Source of the DNA: HIMB11 sp049446275
Lineage (GTDB): Bacteria > Pseudomonadota > Alphaproteobacteria > Rhodobacterales > Rhodobacteraceae
Length of the DNA stretch: 64,000 nt
Assembly: GCA_049446275.1 (NCBI GenBank)
Contig: JBMTQO010000002.1
Span: forward strand, 74,006 to 138,005
Reading direction: 5' to 3'
The notes beneath the pieces were generated by a model, which was given only the letters and a program-made list of their open reading frames with translations, ran no database searches and was not told where the DNA came from. Positions within the stretch are counted from its first letter, which is position 1. The number at the start of each line of letters is the position of its first letter. This document shows, one piece after another, positions 36,957-46,122 of the stretch. A program made the position numbers and the translations under genes.

Positions 36957-38114
36957 ATGGAACATCTAACGGATCTATCCCGGGTAAAAGAACCCCTTGG
37001 TATGGCAAATGGGTTGCCCAACGCGCATTACATTGACCCTGCGGTTTTTGCAGAGGAATGTGACGCGCTGCTATTTGGTCAATGGGCGGGACTGGCTGTT
37101 GCCGCGGACGTGCCAGAGGCAGGAGACGCAAAACCGATTACCTTCATGGGAATGCCATTGTTATTACTGCGCGATCGCAATGATAAAGTGCGCGTATTTC
37201 AAAATACCTGCCGCCACCGTGGGATGATTTTAGTGGAAAAACCCCGTAAGATCGAAGGTGCCATCCGCTGCCCCTACCACAGTTGGTGCTATTCGACGGA
37301 AGGCAAATTGGTGTCCACCCCTCATGTTGGCGGACCAGGTCAAAACACGCATCGTGATGTGGATCGTGCGACCTTAGGCCTTACTGAAATTCGCAGCCAT
37401 ATTTGGCGTGACGTTGTATGGGTGAATGTGGATGGACAGGCCCCAGAATTTGAGATGGCTATGAAACCCGTGATGGAGCGTTGGGCCGAATTTGAACGCC
37501 CCCTGTTTCACGGCGGTGCGGATAGCAAATTTGTACTATCCGTGAAATCTAACTGGAAATTGGCCGTTGAAAATTATTGCGAAAGCTATCACCTGCCATG
37601 GGTTCATCCCGGTTTGAACAGCTATTCGCGTCTTGAAGACCATTACAACATTGAAGAATACGGTGCCTATTCTGGTCAGGGCACACTGGTTTATCGCCAA
37701 CTAGTGGGGGATAATGGCGCGAAATTCGCAGATTTTGATGATTTGGACGCAAAATGGGATACGGCGGCGGAATACTTATCGGTTTATCCAAATGTGTTAT
37801 TGGGGATGCACCGAGATCATGCCTTTGCCATTGTTTTGGTTCCCAATGGACCAGAAGAAACCGAAGAAAACATTCACCTATATTACGCCACACCTGAAAC
37901 AGATGCAGAGTTGCGTGCCAAAAATACCGAACAGTGGAAAGTCGTTTTTGAAGAGGATATCTTTGTAGTTGAAGGCATGCAACGCGGTCGCCATGGCGTA
38001 AACTTTGATGGCGGTCGGTTTTCCCCAGTAATGGATGGCCCAACGCATTGTTTCCACGATTGGGTCGCAGGCAAGGTGATCGAACGCCGCGCGATATCCA
38101 ACGCCGCAGAATGA
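36957..38114 (+). CDS. Rieske non-haem iron oxygenase, alpha subunit
   Basis: 385 residues from ATG 36957 behind TTGGAGG. The Rieske [2Fe-2S] ligands are C85, H87, C105 and H108 (C-x-H-x17-C-x2-H). The mononuclear iron site lies in NWKLAVENYCESYHLPWVHP with H212 and H217; the third carboxylate should be in the C-terminal part near EEDIFVVEGMQRG. Related enzymes demethylate betaines or hydroxylate aromatics; the substrate cannot be read from sequence. No reductase gene is adjacent. It overlaps the next small gene by ATGA. Confidence 0.85.
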   Translation: MEHLTDLSRVKEPLGMANGLPNAHYIDPAVFAEECDALLFGQWAGLAVAADVPEAGDAKPITFMGMPLLLLRDRNDKVRVFQNTCRHRGMILVEKPRKIEGAIRCPYHSWCYSTEGKLVSTPHVGGPGQNTHRDVDRATLGLTEIRSHIWRDVVWVNVDGQAPEFEMAMKPVMERWAEFERPLFHGGADSKFVLSVKSNWKLAVENYCESYHLPWVHPGLNSYSRLEDHYNIEEYGAYSGQGTLVYRQLVGDNGAKFADFDDLDAKWDTAAEYLSVYPNVLLGMHRDHAFAIVLVPNGPEETEENIHLYYATPETDAELRAKNTEQWKVVFEEDIFVVEGMQRGRHGVNFDGGRFSPVMDGPTHCFHDWVAGKVIERRAISNAAE

Positions 38115-38323
38115 CATTATCAGATCAAGATCTGTTAAACGCGCATGAGGAAGGCGACACAGCCCGCCTCTGCACGCTGTATCATCAGGCGGCATTGACC
38201 AGTGATCATATACATGCCGCCTGTTTTTACGCCACACATGCCTATGTTTTTGCGCTGGAGTGCGATCATCCTTTGCGTCCTGAGATTCGTGCATTTTTGG
38301 TCCAACACGGTCGCGAAGAATAG
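38111..38323 (+). CDS. 70-residue conserved-type protein coupled to Rieske oxygenase
   Basis: ATG 38111 overlaps the oxygenase stop as ATGA, so translation is coupled. The product (MTLSDQDLLNAHEEGDTARL, then CFYATHAYVFALECDHP, ending GREE) is all-helical, TPR-like in pattern. No catalytic motif. I take it as a small accessory protein of the oxygenase, by context only. Confidence 0.6.
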   Translation: MTLSDQDLLNAHEEGDTARLCTLYHQAALTSDHIHAACFYATHAYVFALECDHPLRPEIRAFLVQHGREE

Positions 38324-38395
38324 CTATGTGAGCATACGACGTGATCCTACCCTGTCGAATTGACACCGCCTTAAAATAGGCGCATCAGGATGGGG

Positions 38396-39472
38396 ATGAA
38401 ATTACCTGCATCTGTCATATTCACCACTACCATCCTAATCCTTGGCCTAATTGTGGGTTGGGGTGCCGCCGCCTTTACACCCCTACCCCTACCATGGATG
38501 TTGGCCCCCCTTTTGGGCACGGCGATTTTTGTGATGGTACGCCCTACGGCAATCCCAACAGGATATCAGTTTCCCAAACGCTTTCGCCTGATCTTTATTG
38601 CCATCATTGGTTTGATGATCGGAATACAGGTAACGTGGAACATTGTTGGCAGCCTGCACAGTTATTGGCCCAGTTTGATTGCCATAGTGCTGTTCATTTT
38701 GGCGGCACAGGCATTTAACATGACAGTATTTCAACGCCTTGGCGGATATGATCGCGCAACCGCCTTTTATTGTTCTGCCCCAGGTGGGTTGATGGAAAGT
38801 ATCGCCTTGGGCGAAGAAGCAGGCTGCGACGTGCGCCTACTGACGATGCAGCAATTTACACGGATCATCCTCACGCTAAGTTCGGTGCCAATTTTGGTGT
38901 CGTTCTGGGTGGGGGAACCCGTTGGATCATCCGCAGGTTTGGTCCTAACTGGCAAAGACAGCGGTCTGCCCCTATGGGAAGATTTATTGATCGCCGGCAC
39001 CGTTGGGGCCGCTGGATTATGGATCGGGAAATTCCTGCCTGCGGGACATTTGATGGGTCCATTGATTGCATCCGCTGCGATCGGATTAAGTGGTTTGGCA
39101 ACCATTGCCCTGCCTCAATGGCTTGTTATAATTGCACAGATAGTCATCGGTACGGCACTGGGCAGTCGGTTTGGGGGCATCCAACTCTCAGAAATTAGAC
39201 GCGCGATTGGTTTGTCGATACTTAGCGTTGGGTTTATGATCCTGCTGAGTTTCGTGATCAGTCTAGTCCTGATCCTTTTCACGGACATGAGCTTTATGAT
39301 ATCCATGATATCGTTTGCGCCAGGGGGAGTCACCGAAATGTCCCTGATAGCGCTAAGCCTATCGGCCAACCCAGCGATCGTGACATTGCATCATTTGGCA
39401 CGCATATCCCTGACGGTGTTTATGATTTCGGCACTGGCCAAAAATTTTCAGAAAAACCCAAAAACGGAATAG
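38396..39472 (+). CDS. AbrB-family integral membrane protein
   Basis: 358 residues, about ten membrane helices arranged as two similar halves. Typical family blocks are the first-half segment CSAPGGLMESIALGEEAGCD and the second-half FAPGGVTEMSLIALSLSANP; the repeated APGG motifs identify the AbrB duplication family (COG3180, often misnamed ammonia monooxygenase). Transport function is presumed, substrate unknown. ATG 38390 or 38396 are both possible; AGGATGGGG lies directly in front. Confidence 0.82.
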   Translation: MKLPASVIFTTTILILGLIVGWGAAAFTPLPLPWMLAPLLGTAIFVMVRPTAIPTGYQFPKRFRLIFIAIIGLMIGIQVTWNIVGSLHSYWPSLIAIVLFILAAQAFNMTVFQRLGGYDRATAFYCSAPGGLMESIALGEEAGCDVRLLTMQQFTRIILTLSSVPILVSFWVGEPVGSSAGLVLTGKDSGLPLWEDLLIAGTVGAAGLWIGKFLPAGHLMGPLIASAAIGLSGLATIALPQWLVIIAQIVIGTALGSRFGGIQLSEIRRAIGLSILSVGFMILLSFVISLVLILFTDMSFMISMISFAPGGVTEMSLIALSLSANPAIVTLHHLARISLTVFMISALAKNFQKNPKTE

Positions 39473-39481
39473 AAGCAGGGT

Positions 39482-41302
39482 CTATTCAGCGCTAGCCTTT
39501 TCTTCTAAGCCCAACCATTCTTCCTCAGCCTGCGCCAGTGCGATTTGTCTCTCAAGCATGGCCTCAGTTGCCTTCTTCCATTTAACAGGCTCGTTGGAAA
39601 ACAAACCGGGATCAGACATGAACTCTTCTAGTTTTGCGATCTCGGCCTCTAGACGTTCGATAATCGCGGGCAGTTTTGCCAAACGGTGTTTTTCGGTGTA
39701 ACTTAACGACGCCTCTTTCTTTTTTGGCTGGGATTTCGGCACTGATTTTTCGCCTAATTTGGTGCGCTTGGGCTCTGGTTTTACGGTGTCCTCTTTGGGT
39801 TTTTGCGATTGATAATCGCTCCACCCACCTGCATAGACCGTGGCGCGACCATCCCCCTCCATCGCAATAGTAGCTGTGGCCACACGATCAAGGAAATCAC
39901 GATCGTGGCTAACCAAAATTACGGTGCCATCGTAATCATCAAGCAGCTCTTGTAAGAGGTCCAGAGTTTCAACATCCAAATCGTTAGTCGGTTCGTCCAA
40001 GATCAATAGATTGCTTTCGCGTGCCATAATTTTTGCTAATAAAACCCGCGCCTTTTCCCCACCGCTTAGGCTGCGGATGGGGGCAAGTGCCTGTGCCTCA
40101 TCAAACAAAAATTCTTTTAGGTATCCAACCACATGTTTCGGCTGTCCGCGTACCAAAACTTGATCGGCCTTTCCAGACACCCGCATTTCTGGATCGCCTG
40201 CCAAACTTTCCCAGAGGGTCATATCGGGGTCAAGTTGCGCACGTGCCTGATCAAATAGGGCTGGTAACAAGTTGGTGCCGTGTTGTACGCTGCCTGTATC
40301 AGGTGTCTCTTTCCCGATCAGCATATTCAACACGGTGGTTTTCCCCGCTCCGTTTGGCCCAATAAAGGCGATGCGATCCCCGCGCTGAATTTTTATCGAA
40401 AACGGTTTGAGGATGGTTTTGTCCCCAAAGCTTTTGGAAATGCCAGTGGCTTCAATCACCTTGCGGCCCGATTTGGGGGCCGCGGCAAACTCCATGGCGG
40501 CTGTGCCCTGACGTTTAATCATAGAGACCCGTTCGGCCCGTAAATCCTTGAGCGCGCGTAAACGTCCCTGATTGCGTTTGCGCCGTGCACTGATCCCTTC
40601 AACGGCCCAACGCCCCTCTGATTTGATCTTTCGGTCCATTTTGTGGCGCTGGATGTCCTCTTCAAACCACACCTTTTCCCGCCATGCCTCAAACTTTGAA
40701 AATCCCTCTTCATTGCGGCGCACCTGTCCGCGATCAATCCACAGGGTCGCCCGCGTCAGCGCATTCAAAAACGCGCGGTCGTGCGAAATGAGGACATAGG
40801 CCGCGCGGGTTGATTTCAATTCGTTTTCCAACCAAGAAATCGCCTGAATATCCAGATGATTGGTCGGTTCGTCCAGTAACATCAATTCGGGCGCTTCGGC
40901 CATCAATTTGGCCAAGGCTGCGCGTCGCCGTTCGCCACCCGATGCGGTTGACACAGCGCGATCAGGATCAAACTTTAGCCCCTCGCCTGCACGTTCCACA
41001 CGATAAAGCTCACCCGGTTCAAGCGCACTTGCCGCATAATCACCAAGGGTTGCAAACCCCTCCATCGTTGGGTCCTGTTCCATGTATCCAACGCCACTGC
41101 CGGAGGGAACAACGCGCAAGCCATGATCCGCCTCAATCAATCCCGCCATGACCTTCATCAAGGTGGATTTGCCAGTACCATTGCGCCCGACCAAGGCAAT
41201 ACGATCTCCCGAATGCACGACCATATCTAGATCGTGAAACACAGGATCACCGCCAAAAGTCAGGGAGATTTGATTAAGCTGAAGTAAAGGAGAACGTGCC
41301 AT
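39482..41302 (-). CDS. uup: ABC-F ATPase, Uup type
   Basis: 606 residues with two ABC domains in one chain and no membrane segments. Domain 1: Walker A GRNGTGKST at 39-47, signature ASGGERRR, DEPTNHLD. Domain 2: GPNGAGKTT, LSGGEKARV, DEPTNDLD. The C-terminal coiled coil (AIIERLEAEIAKLEEFM) is the Uup-type DNA- or ribosome-binding extension. ABC-F proteins act on the ribosome; Uup also affects recombination. The N-terminal half carries the usual interdomain linker. No damage seen. Confidence 0.92.
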   Translation of the reverse strand: MARSPLLQLNQISLTFGGDPVFHDLDMVVHSGDRIALVGRNGTGKSTLMKVMAGLIEADHGLRVVPSGSGVGYMEQDPTMEGFATLGDYAASALEPGELYRVERAGEGLKFDPDRAVSTASGGERRRAALAKLMAEAPELMLLDEPTNHLDIQAISWLENELKSTRAAYVLISHDRAFLNALTRATLWIDRGQVRRNEEGFSKFEAWREKVWFEEDIQRHKMDRKIKSEGRWAVEGISARRKRNQGRLRALKDLRAERVSMIKRQGTAAMEFAAAPKSGRKVIEATGISKSFGDKTILKPFSIKIQRGDRIAFIGPNGAGKTTVLNMLIGKETPDTGSVQHGTNLLPALFDQARAQLDPDMTLWESLAGDPEMRVSGKADQVLVRGQPKHVVGYLKEFLFDEAQALAPIRSLSGGEKARVLLAKIMARESNLLILDEPTNDLDVETLDLLQELLDDYDGTVILVSHDRDFLDRVATATIAMEGDGRATVYAGGWSDYQSQKPKEDTVKPEPKRTKLGEKSVPKSQPKKKEASLSYTEKHRLAKLPAIIERLEAEIAKLEEFMSDPGLFSNEPVKWKKATEAMLERQIALAQAEEEWLGLEEKASAE

Positions 41303-41333
41303 AGCCTTGGGCTATTCCGCATCGCTCAAAAGG

Positions 41334-42068
41334 TCAAGTCAATGCACGCAAAAGCCGTTTTCGCGAAGGTGGGATTGATCCGATTTCAACACCTGTGAAT
41401 ACGTGCAATGTGTTCATTTGGGCATCCACCACCGCATGATCACTGACCCAGCCGCCCATCATCAAATAAGTTTTCAACAAGGGCGGCATGCGCCGCATCG
41501 CCTCTTTCATATCAGGCGCTCCTGTTAAGCGTTGGGCAAAGCGAAAGACATTTGGGGCCTTAACCCGCGGCAACCATCGCTGTGGCGCCAGATGATTGTC
41601 ACGTAGAACAGCAAAGCTGTCGCGATAGGCATCTTGGTCTGTTCCATGAAACGAGGCGCATCCAAAAAGGAGCGAAACATCATTATTATCCACATATTGG
41701 GTCATAGCCCCCCATGCGATGCGGAACACATCAGGATCATTACACGCAGGCCGAATGCAAAATCGCCCCATTTCCACCAATTTACCCTGATAAGATTGCA
41801 GCGCTGACAAATTATAATATTGTGCGGAATAGGATCGTGTGATGTCATCCCCGCTGTTTAAATGCATAATGCGATAACAACAGACTAGGTCAGATGTGTC
41901 CAAATCCTCAACCAGCATATGTTCGCAAAGATCATCAAAGGCGTCTCGATCCAATCCATGCGCATGGTTCAACCCAAAACAATCGTGGCGCAGGATTTGG
42001 GCCGCTGCAACGTCATCTGGCGTTTCAGCGATGCGGGCGCGGTAGCGTCCTTTTTCCAACACAAGCAT
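41334..42068 (-). CDS. olsB: Ornithine N-acyltransferase OlsB (ornithine lipid synthesis)
   Basis: OlsB transfers a 3-hydroxyacyl chain from acyl carrier protein to ornithine, forming lyso-ornithine lipid. The 244-residue product has the GNAT-like fold of the family, with blocks RARIAETPDDVAAAQILRHD, YRIMHL, SAQYYNLSAL, VEMGRFCI, LLFGCASFHGTD and LMMGGWVSDHAVVD. ATG 42068 has GGGGGCAGGA in front; a longer frame to 42128 lacks a good site. The second enzyme OlsA is not adjacent. Confidence 0.88.
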   Translation of the reverse strand: MLVLEKGRYRARIAETPDDVAAAQILRHDCFGLNHAHGLDRDAFDDLCEHMLVEDLDTSDLVCCYRIMHLNSGDDITRSYSAQYYNLSALQSYQGKLVEMGRFCIRPACNDPDVFRIAWGAMTQYVDNNDVSLLFGCASFHGTDQDAYRDSFAVLRDNHLAPQRWLPRVKAPNVFRFAQRLTGAPDMKEAMRRMPPLLKTYLMMGGWVSDHAVVDAQMNTLHVFTGVEIGSIPPSRKRLLRALT

Positions 42069-42138
42069 TCCTGCCCCCACCCATATAATCGGCCCGTTAC
42101 ATATGAGCTTAGGTGCCCGATGTAACAAGGCTGCAACA

Positions 42139-42582
42139 CTAGCGGATCAGCTGGCCTGCTGTTGGACGACCTATTGATGCAACAATACGTCTAAAGGTTC
42201 CCAGGTTTTCGATCCCGCTTTCAGTTACATCTGTATTAAGCACCACAACCTGCCCATCCGTCAAAGAATATTGTCCCAAAGCTGTCAACACGCCATCCTG
42301 ATCAAAGGCAAGAGCCAACACCTGACGTTCAACCTCTTTTGGTGCGCGGGCGCCGATACGTTCGAAACGAGAGCGCACATAGTATGCCTGGTCCTCTTGC
42401 AACACGCCATATGTTGTCGGTGTGCCCAAGGCATCAAAAACGCTATCGCGTGTATCAACACCGACGACCAGTGCGCTGATCTCTTCCTTCGTGGGAATGT
42501 ATCCTTGGTTCCGAAACTGCGTGGTGCATCCGGCAATAATCAAAATCACAACGCCCATCATAATTTGGCGGAATGGTTTCAT
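42139..42582 (-). CDS. bamE: Outer-membrane assembly lipoprotein BamE (SmpA/OmlA)
   Basis: 147 residues, starting at ATG 42582, with a lipoprotein signal peptide ending LIIAGC at C19. The mature part carries the SmpA/OmlA fold (GYIPTKEEISALVVGVDTRD, VFDALGTPTTYG, YYVRSRFERIG). BamE stabilises the BAM complex that folds outer-membrane proteins. A long frame upstream (to 42840) is an overlap with the divergent yceD gene and not part of the protein. Confidence 0.9.
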   Translation of the reverse strand: MKPFRQIMMGVVILIIAGCTTQFRNQGYIPTKEEISALVVGVDTRDSVFDALGTPTTYGVLQEDQAYYVRSRFERIGARAPKEVERQVLALAFDQDGVLTALGQYSLTDGQVVVLNTDVTESGIENLGTFRRIVASIGRPTAGQLIR

Positions 42583-42670
42583 GTGGTTTGCCCCTTTTGT
42601 TTCATCACGCGCTCCCCTATATCCGATTACATAAAGCGCAGCGCGCATGCAAGAAAGGATCGCTTGTCCG

Positions 42671-43231
42671 ATGGCCCGTACAGACACATCCACGCCTCGA
42701 TTGCGTATCGCCGATTTAAACGAACGTCGACCCACACGCTTCGAATTGATGTTCGATCCGGCACAAATTCGCCAATTCACCGAGGAATTGGACCTAATTT
42801 CGCTGAAAAAACTCCGCTTTAAGGGCGAACTGGTTGCCAAAGGACGGGATCAGTGGGAATTAACCGCGGAGTTGGGGGCGACCGTTCAACAGGACTGTGT
42901 CATCAGCTTCGTGCCTGTCAACACACGCATTGATGAAATAATCATCCGTCGCTATGTGCCCAAGGCCGTGTTCGAGCAGATTGCTGAAGACGAAGAAATT
43001 GTCAAAGTCAGTGGCGATGATGCTATGGACATTTTGCCTGCAGAAATTGATTTGCTGGAGGTATTTCGCGAAACACTGGTTTTGGCCCTGCCCGATTATC
43101 CGCGTGCAGAGGGTGTCGAACTAGGTGAACGTGTTTTTTCCGAAGAGGGTGTTAAAGCGATGCGGGACGCAGATGCAAAACCCTTTGCGGGCCTTGCCGC
43201 ACTGAAAGAAAAGATGGAAAAAGATGATTAA
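42671..43231 (+). CDS. YceD/DUF177 protein
   Basis: 186 residues of the DUF177 family, normally encoded just ahead of rpmF as here. Visible blocks are FELMFDPAQIRQFTEELDLI, KLRFKGEL and the acidic C-terminal region DLLEVFRETLVLALPDYPRA. I chose ATG 42671 (MARTDTSTPRLRIADLN); ATG 42647 is also open. In E. coli and plants relatives are linked with 23S rRNA accumulation. It is divergent from bamE. Confidence 0.85.
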   Translation: MARTDTSTPRLRIADLNERRPTRFELMFDPAQIRQFTEELDLISLKKLRFKGELVAKGRDQWELTAELGATVQQDCVISFVPVNTRIDEIIIRRYVPKAVFEQIAEDEEIVKVSGDDAMDILPAEIDLLEVFRETLVLALPDYPRAEGVELGERVFSEEGVKAMRDADAKPFAGLAALKEKMEKDD

Positions 43232-43391
43232 TTTCGCTTCAACCCCTTGCGCATTTAAAAAAGCACGATATTTTCCGCACTCTTGCGATTATAGGTTGTA
43301 TTTGTAGGTGGATTAGATGTATTCGCCACGGATATATAAATGGAACGAAACGTCGGGGACATTGATCCTCGTTCAATATTGGGGTTGAGAC

Positions 43392-43598
43392 ATGGCTGTC
43401 CAACAGAACAAAGTATCACGCTCACGCCGCAACAATCGTCGTGCACACGACTCATTGGTTGCAGGCAATCCAAACGAATGTCCAAACTGCGGCGAACTAA
43501 AGCGCCCACACCATGTTTGTGCATCATGTGGACATTATTCAGATCGCGAAGTTGTCGCGCTGACTGAAGAAATCGATTTGGACGACGACGCAGCCTAA
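43392..43598 (+). CDS. rpmF: 50S ribosomal protein L32
   Basis: 68 residues, with the family start MAVQQNKVSRSRRNNRRAHD and a CPNCGE/CASCGHY cysteine pair set as in zinc-type L32. A short acidic C-terminus (EIDLDDDAA) follows. It precedes plsX in the conserved yceD-rpmF-plsX-fabH order. Confidence 0.98.
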   Translation: MAVQQNKVSRSRRNNRRAHDSLVAGNPNECPNCGELKRPHHVCASCGHYSDREVVALTEEIDLDDDAA

Positions 43599-43633
43599 GC
43601 TGCGCGTGTTCATGTTCAACTCACGTGCAAGCA

Positions 43634-44725
43634 ATGTCCTTGGAACGTTCAGAAAATAGAACCGTACTAAGCATTGATGCAATGGGTGGCGATCTGGGAC
43701 CGGCGGCTGTTGTCGCCGGTATTTCTCGTTCTGCCAAAATAAATCCTGACCTAAATTTTATTCTGCATGGACCCGAGGTCGAGTTGCGCCGATTGGTCGA
43801 TCGGCGTCGTGCATTGGTGGGGCGCGTCGAAATCCGCGATGCAAAGGATGTGGTCACGATGGATGACAAACCTAGTCAGGTATTGCGTACAGGGCGTAAC
43901 ACATCAATGTGGTCAGCGCTTGAAGCTGTGCGTGCGAGTGAAGCCGAGGTTTGTGTATCCTGCGGAAACACAGGCGCGCTGATGGCGATGAGCATGATCC
44001 GCCTGCGCAAGCTGGAGGGTGTGAACCGCCCCGCAATCGCCGTGTTGTGGCCATCCCAAAATCCTGCAGGTTTCAATATTATGTTGGACGTGGGCGCAGA
44101 TGTACGCGCGGATGCGCGTGACCTTTGCCAATACGCGCTTATGGGAGTGTCCTACGCCCGCAACGGATTGGAAATCAAACACCCGCGCGTTGGGGTTTTG
44201 AATGTCGGCACCGAGGAACACAAAGGTCGCGCTGAATTGAAAGAGGCGCATGCGCTGATCGCATCGCTTGCGGATGACGCAAATTTTGAATTCGTCGGCT
44301 TTGTCGAAGGGGGAGATATTCCCGGCACGAAATGCGATGTTATCGTCACCGATGGTTTCACAGGTAATATCGCGTTGAAAACTGGTGAGGGGACCGCAAA
44401 TTTGATTGGCACGCTGTTGCGTGAAGCCTTTGCCTATACCCCCCTATCGCGCCTTACATCCCTTTTGGCCTTGACCTCAATGAGGCGCTTGAAAAAACGA
44501 ATTGATCCACGGCGCGTAAATGGTGGTGTGTTTTTGGGCCTGAATGGCACTGTTGTAAAATCCCACGGATCTGCGGACGCAACAGGCGTTTCTGCAGCGA
44601 TCAAGCTCGCCTTTCAACTCGCCCAATCTGATTTTTCCAAGAAAGTCGCTGCACGGGTTGCATCCACCCCCACATTGGCGCAGGATAATACAAAACTAAG
44701 CGATAAAACAGGCGAACAAGAATGA
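43634..44725 (+). CDS. plsX: Phosphate acyltransferase PlsX
   Basis: PlsX makes acyl-phosphate from acyl-ACP for phospholipid synthesis. The 363-residue product has the N-terminal SIDAMGGDLGP, a central SCGNTGALMA and the later VIVTDGFTGNIALKTGEG motifs. The start is uncertain: ATG 43634 is used; GTG 43625 is also open, neither with a strong ribosome site. The stop overlaps the fabH start as ATGA. Confidence 0.95.
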   Translation: MSLERSENRTVLSIDAMGGDLGPAAVVAGISRSAKINPDLNFILHGPEVELRRLVDRRRALVGRVEIRDAKDVVTMDDKPSQVLRTGRNTSMWSALEAVRASEAEVCVSCGNTGALMAMSMIRLRKLEGVNRPAIAVLWPSQNPAGFNIMLDVGADVRADARDLCQYALMGVSYARNGLEIKHPRVGVLNVGTEEHKGRAELKEAHALIASLADDANFEFVGFVEGGDIPGTKCDVIVTDGFTGNIALKTGEGTANLIGTLLREAFAYTPLSRLTSLLALTSMRRLKKRIDPRRVNGGVFLGLNGTVVKSHGSADATGVSAAIKLAFQLAQSDFSKKVAARVASTPTLAQDNTKLSDKTGEQE

Positions 44726-45693
44726 CGATACGGGCCGTTGTACGCGGCATTGGACATTACCTACCTGAGCGCGTCGTGCCCAATTCCGAATTTGAAGACA
44801 CCTTGGATACAAGTCATGAATGGATCGTATCGCGATCAGGTATTCATCAACGTCATTTTGCAGCCGAAAACGAAACAACATCCGATTTGGCCATTCATGC
44901 CGCCAATCACGCACTGACCGCTGCAGGCATGGTGGCCAATGATTTGGATGCCATCATTGTGGCCACATCAACAGCCGATCTGACATTTCCGTCCGCAGCA
45001 ACTATGGTGCAAAAGGGCCTCGGCATGACGCGTGGTTTTGCCTATGATGTTCAAGCAGTATGTGCGGGATTTGTATTCGCGCTAGCCACTGCGAATGCGC
45101 AAATCGTATCGGGCCAGGCAAAACGCGTAATGGTAATTGGTGCGGAAACATTTTCGCGCATCATGGATTGGCAGGATCGCACAACCTGTGTGCTGTTTGG
45201 CGATGGCGCAGGCGCTTTGATCCTAGAGAGCCAAGATGGCACAGGCGATAAATCCGATCGCGGAATCCTTTCAGTTGATCTAAATTCGGACGGGCGCCAC
45301 CGCGATATTTTATATGTGGACGGCGGTGTTTCCACACAAACCACTGGTTTCTTGCGCATGCAGGGCAAAGAGGTGTTTCGTCACGCCGTAGAAAAATTAG
45401 CTGCGACCGCACAAACTGCAATGGAAAATGCGAAAATCACCTCGGATGAAGTGGATTGGGTTGTCCCCCATCAGGCGAATATTCGCATCATCCAAGGCAC
45501 CGCCAAAAAGATGGGCGTACCCGAAGAACGCGTTGTGAAAACAGTTCAGAATCACGGAAATACCTCGGCGGCATCGATTCCACTTGCCCTGTCTGTCGCT
45601 GTCAGTGAACGCAAAATTCAACCTGGACAGGTGGTTGTAACCGAGGCAATTGGCGGCGGTCTGGCCTGGGGCGCTGTTGTTTTACGCTGGTAA
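44722..45693 (+). CDS. fabH: 3-oxoacyl-ACP synthase III
   Basis: FabH starts fatty acid synthesis by condensing acetyl-CoA with malonyl-ACP. The 323-residue product has nucleophile C114 (VQAVCAGF), histidine in VPHQANIR and asparagine in NHGNTSAASIP, the complete triad. Normal length; translationally coupled with plsX. Confidence 0.97.
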   Translation: MTIRAVVRGIGHYLPERVVPNSEFEDTLDTSHEWIVSRSGIHQRHFAAENETTSDLAIHAANHALTAAGMVANDLDAIIVATSTADLTFPSAATMVQKGLGMTRGFAYDVQAVCAGFVFALATANAQIVSGQAKRVMVIGAETFSRIMDWQDRTTCVLFGDGAGALILESQDGTGDKSDRGILSVDLNSDGRHRDILYVDGGVSTQTTGFLRMQGKEVFRHAVEKLAATAQTAMENAKITSDEVDWVVPHQANIRIIQGTAKKMGVPEERVVKTVQNHGNTSAASIPLALSVAVSERKIQPGQVVVTEAIGGGLAWGAVVLRW

Positions 45694-45747
45694 GACACAT
45701 TTTTCTTTAGAAATTAGCACTTTATTAACCGAACTGGGTCAAATCGT

Positions 45748-45777
45748 TTGACTTGGAAAAACACCAATGGCTAACAT
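45748..45777 (+). promoter_or_regulatory. Candidate promoter of ihfA
   Basis: TTGACT, 18-bp spacer, TAACAT, located 22 bp before the ihfA start in an AT-rich gap. A TTAACC element lies about 20 bp upstream; it resembles half of a CtrA site but is not a full match. Confidence 0.4.
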
Positions 45778-45798
45778 ATACGTAAACCGGAGGGTGCT

Positions 45799-46101
45799 AT
45801 GTCCGAAAAAACTTTGACAAGAATGGATCTCAGCGAAGCTGTTTTCCGTGAAGTTGGTCTATCACGCAATGAATCTGCGGATTTGGTTGAGAGCGTTTTA
45901 AATCATGTTAGTGACGCGTTGGTTCGTGGAGAGCAAGTAAAACTATCGTCGTTTGGGACGTTTAGCGTACGCGACAAAAATGCGCGCGTCGGTCGGAATC
46001 CCAAAACAGGCCAAGAGGCCCCAATTCCGCCTAGACGTGTTTTAACGTTTCGTCCGTCTCACCTGATGAAAGAGCGTGTCGCCGAAGGAAACAAATCCTA
46101 A
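45799..46101 (+). CDS. ihfA: Integration host factor, alpha subunit
   Basis: 100 residues of the IHF/HU family: MSEKTLTRMDLSEAVFREVG, VKLSSFGTFSVRDK, the DNA-arm GRNPKTGQEAPIPPRRVLTF. The arm proline and the overall form favour the alpha subunit of IHF over HU. It has a strong CGGAGGG ribosome site. It precedes merR as in related genomes. Confidence 0.94.
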   Translation: MSEKTLTRMDLSEAVFREVGLSRNESADLVESVLNHVSDALVRGEQVKLSSFGTFSVRDKNARVGRNPKTGQEAPIPPRRVLTFRPSHLMKERVAEGNKS

Positions 46102-46122
46102 CGCAAAAGGCTGCCACTTAAG

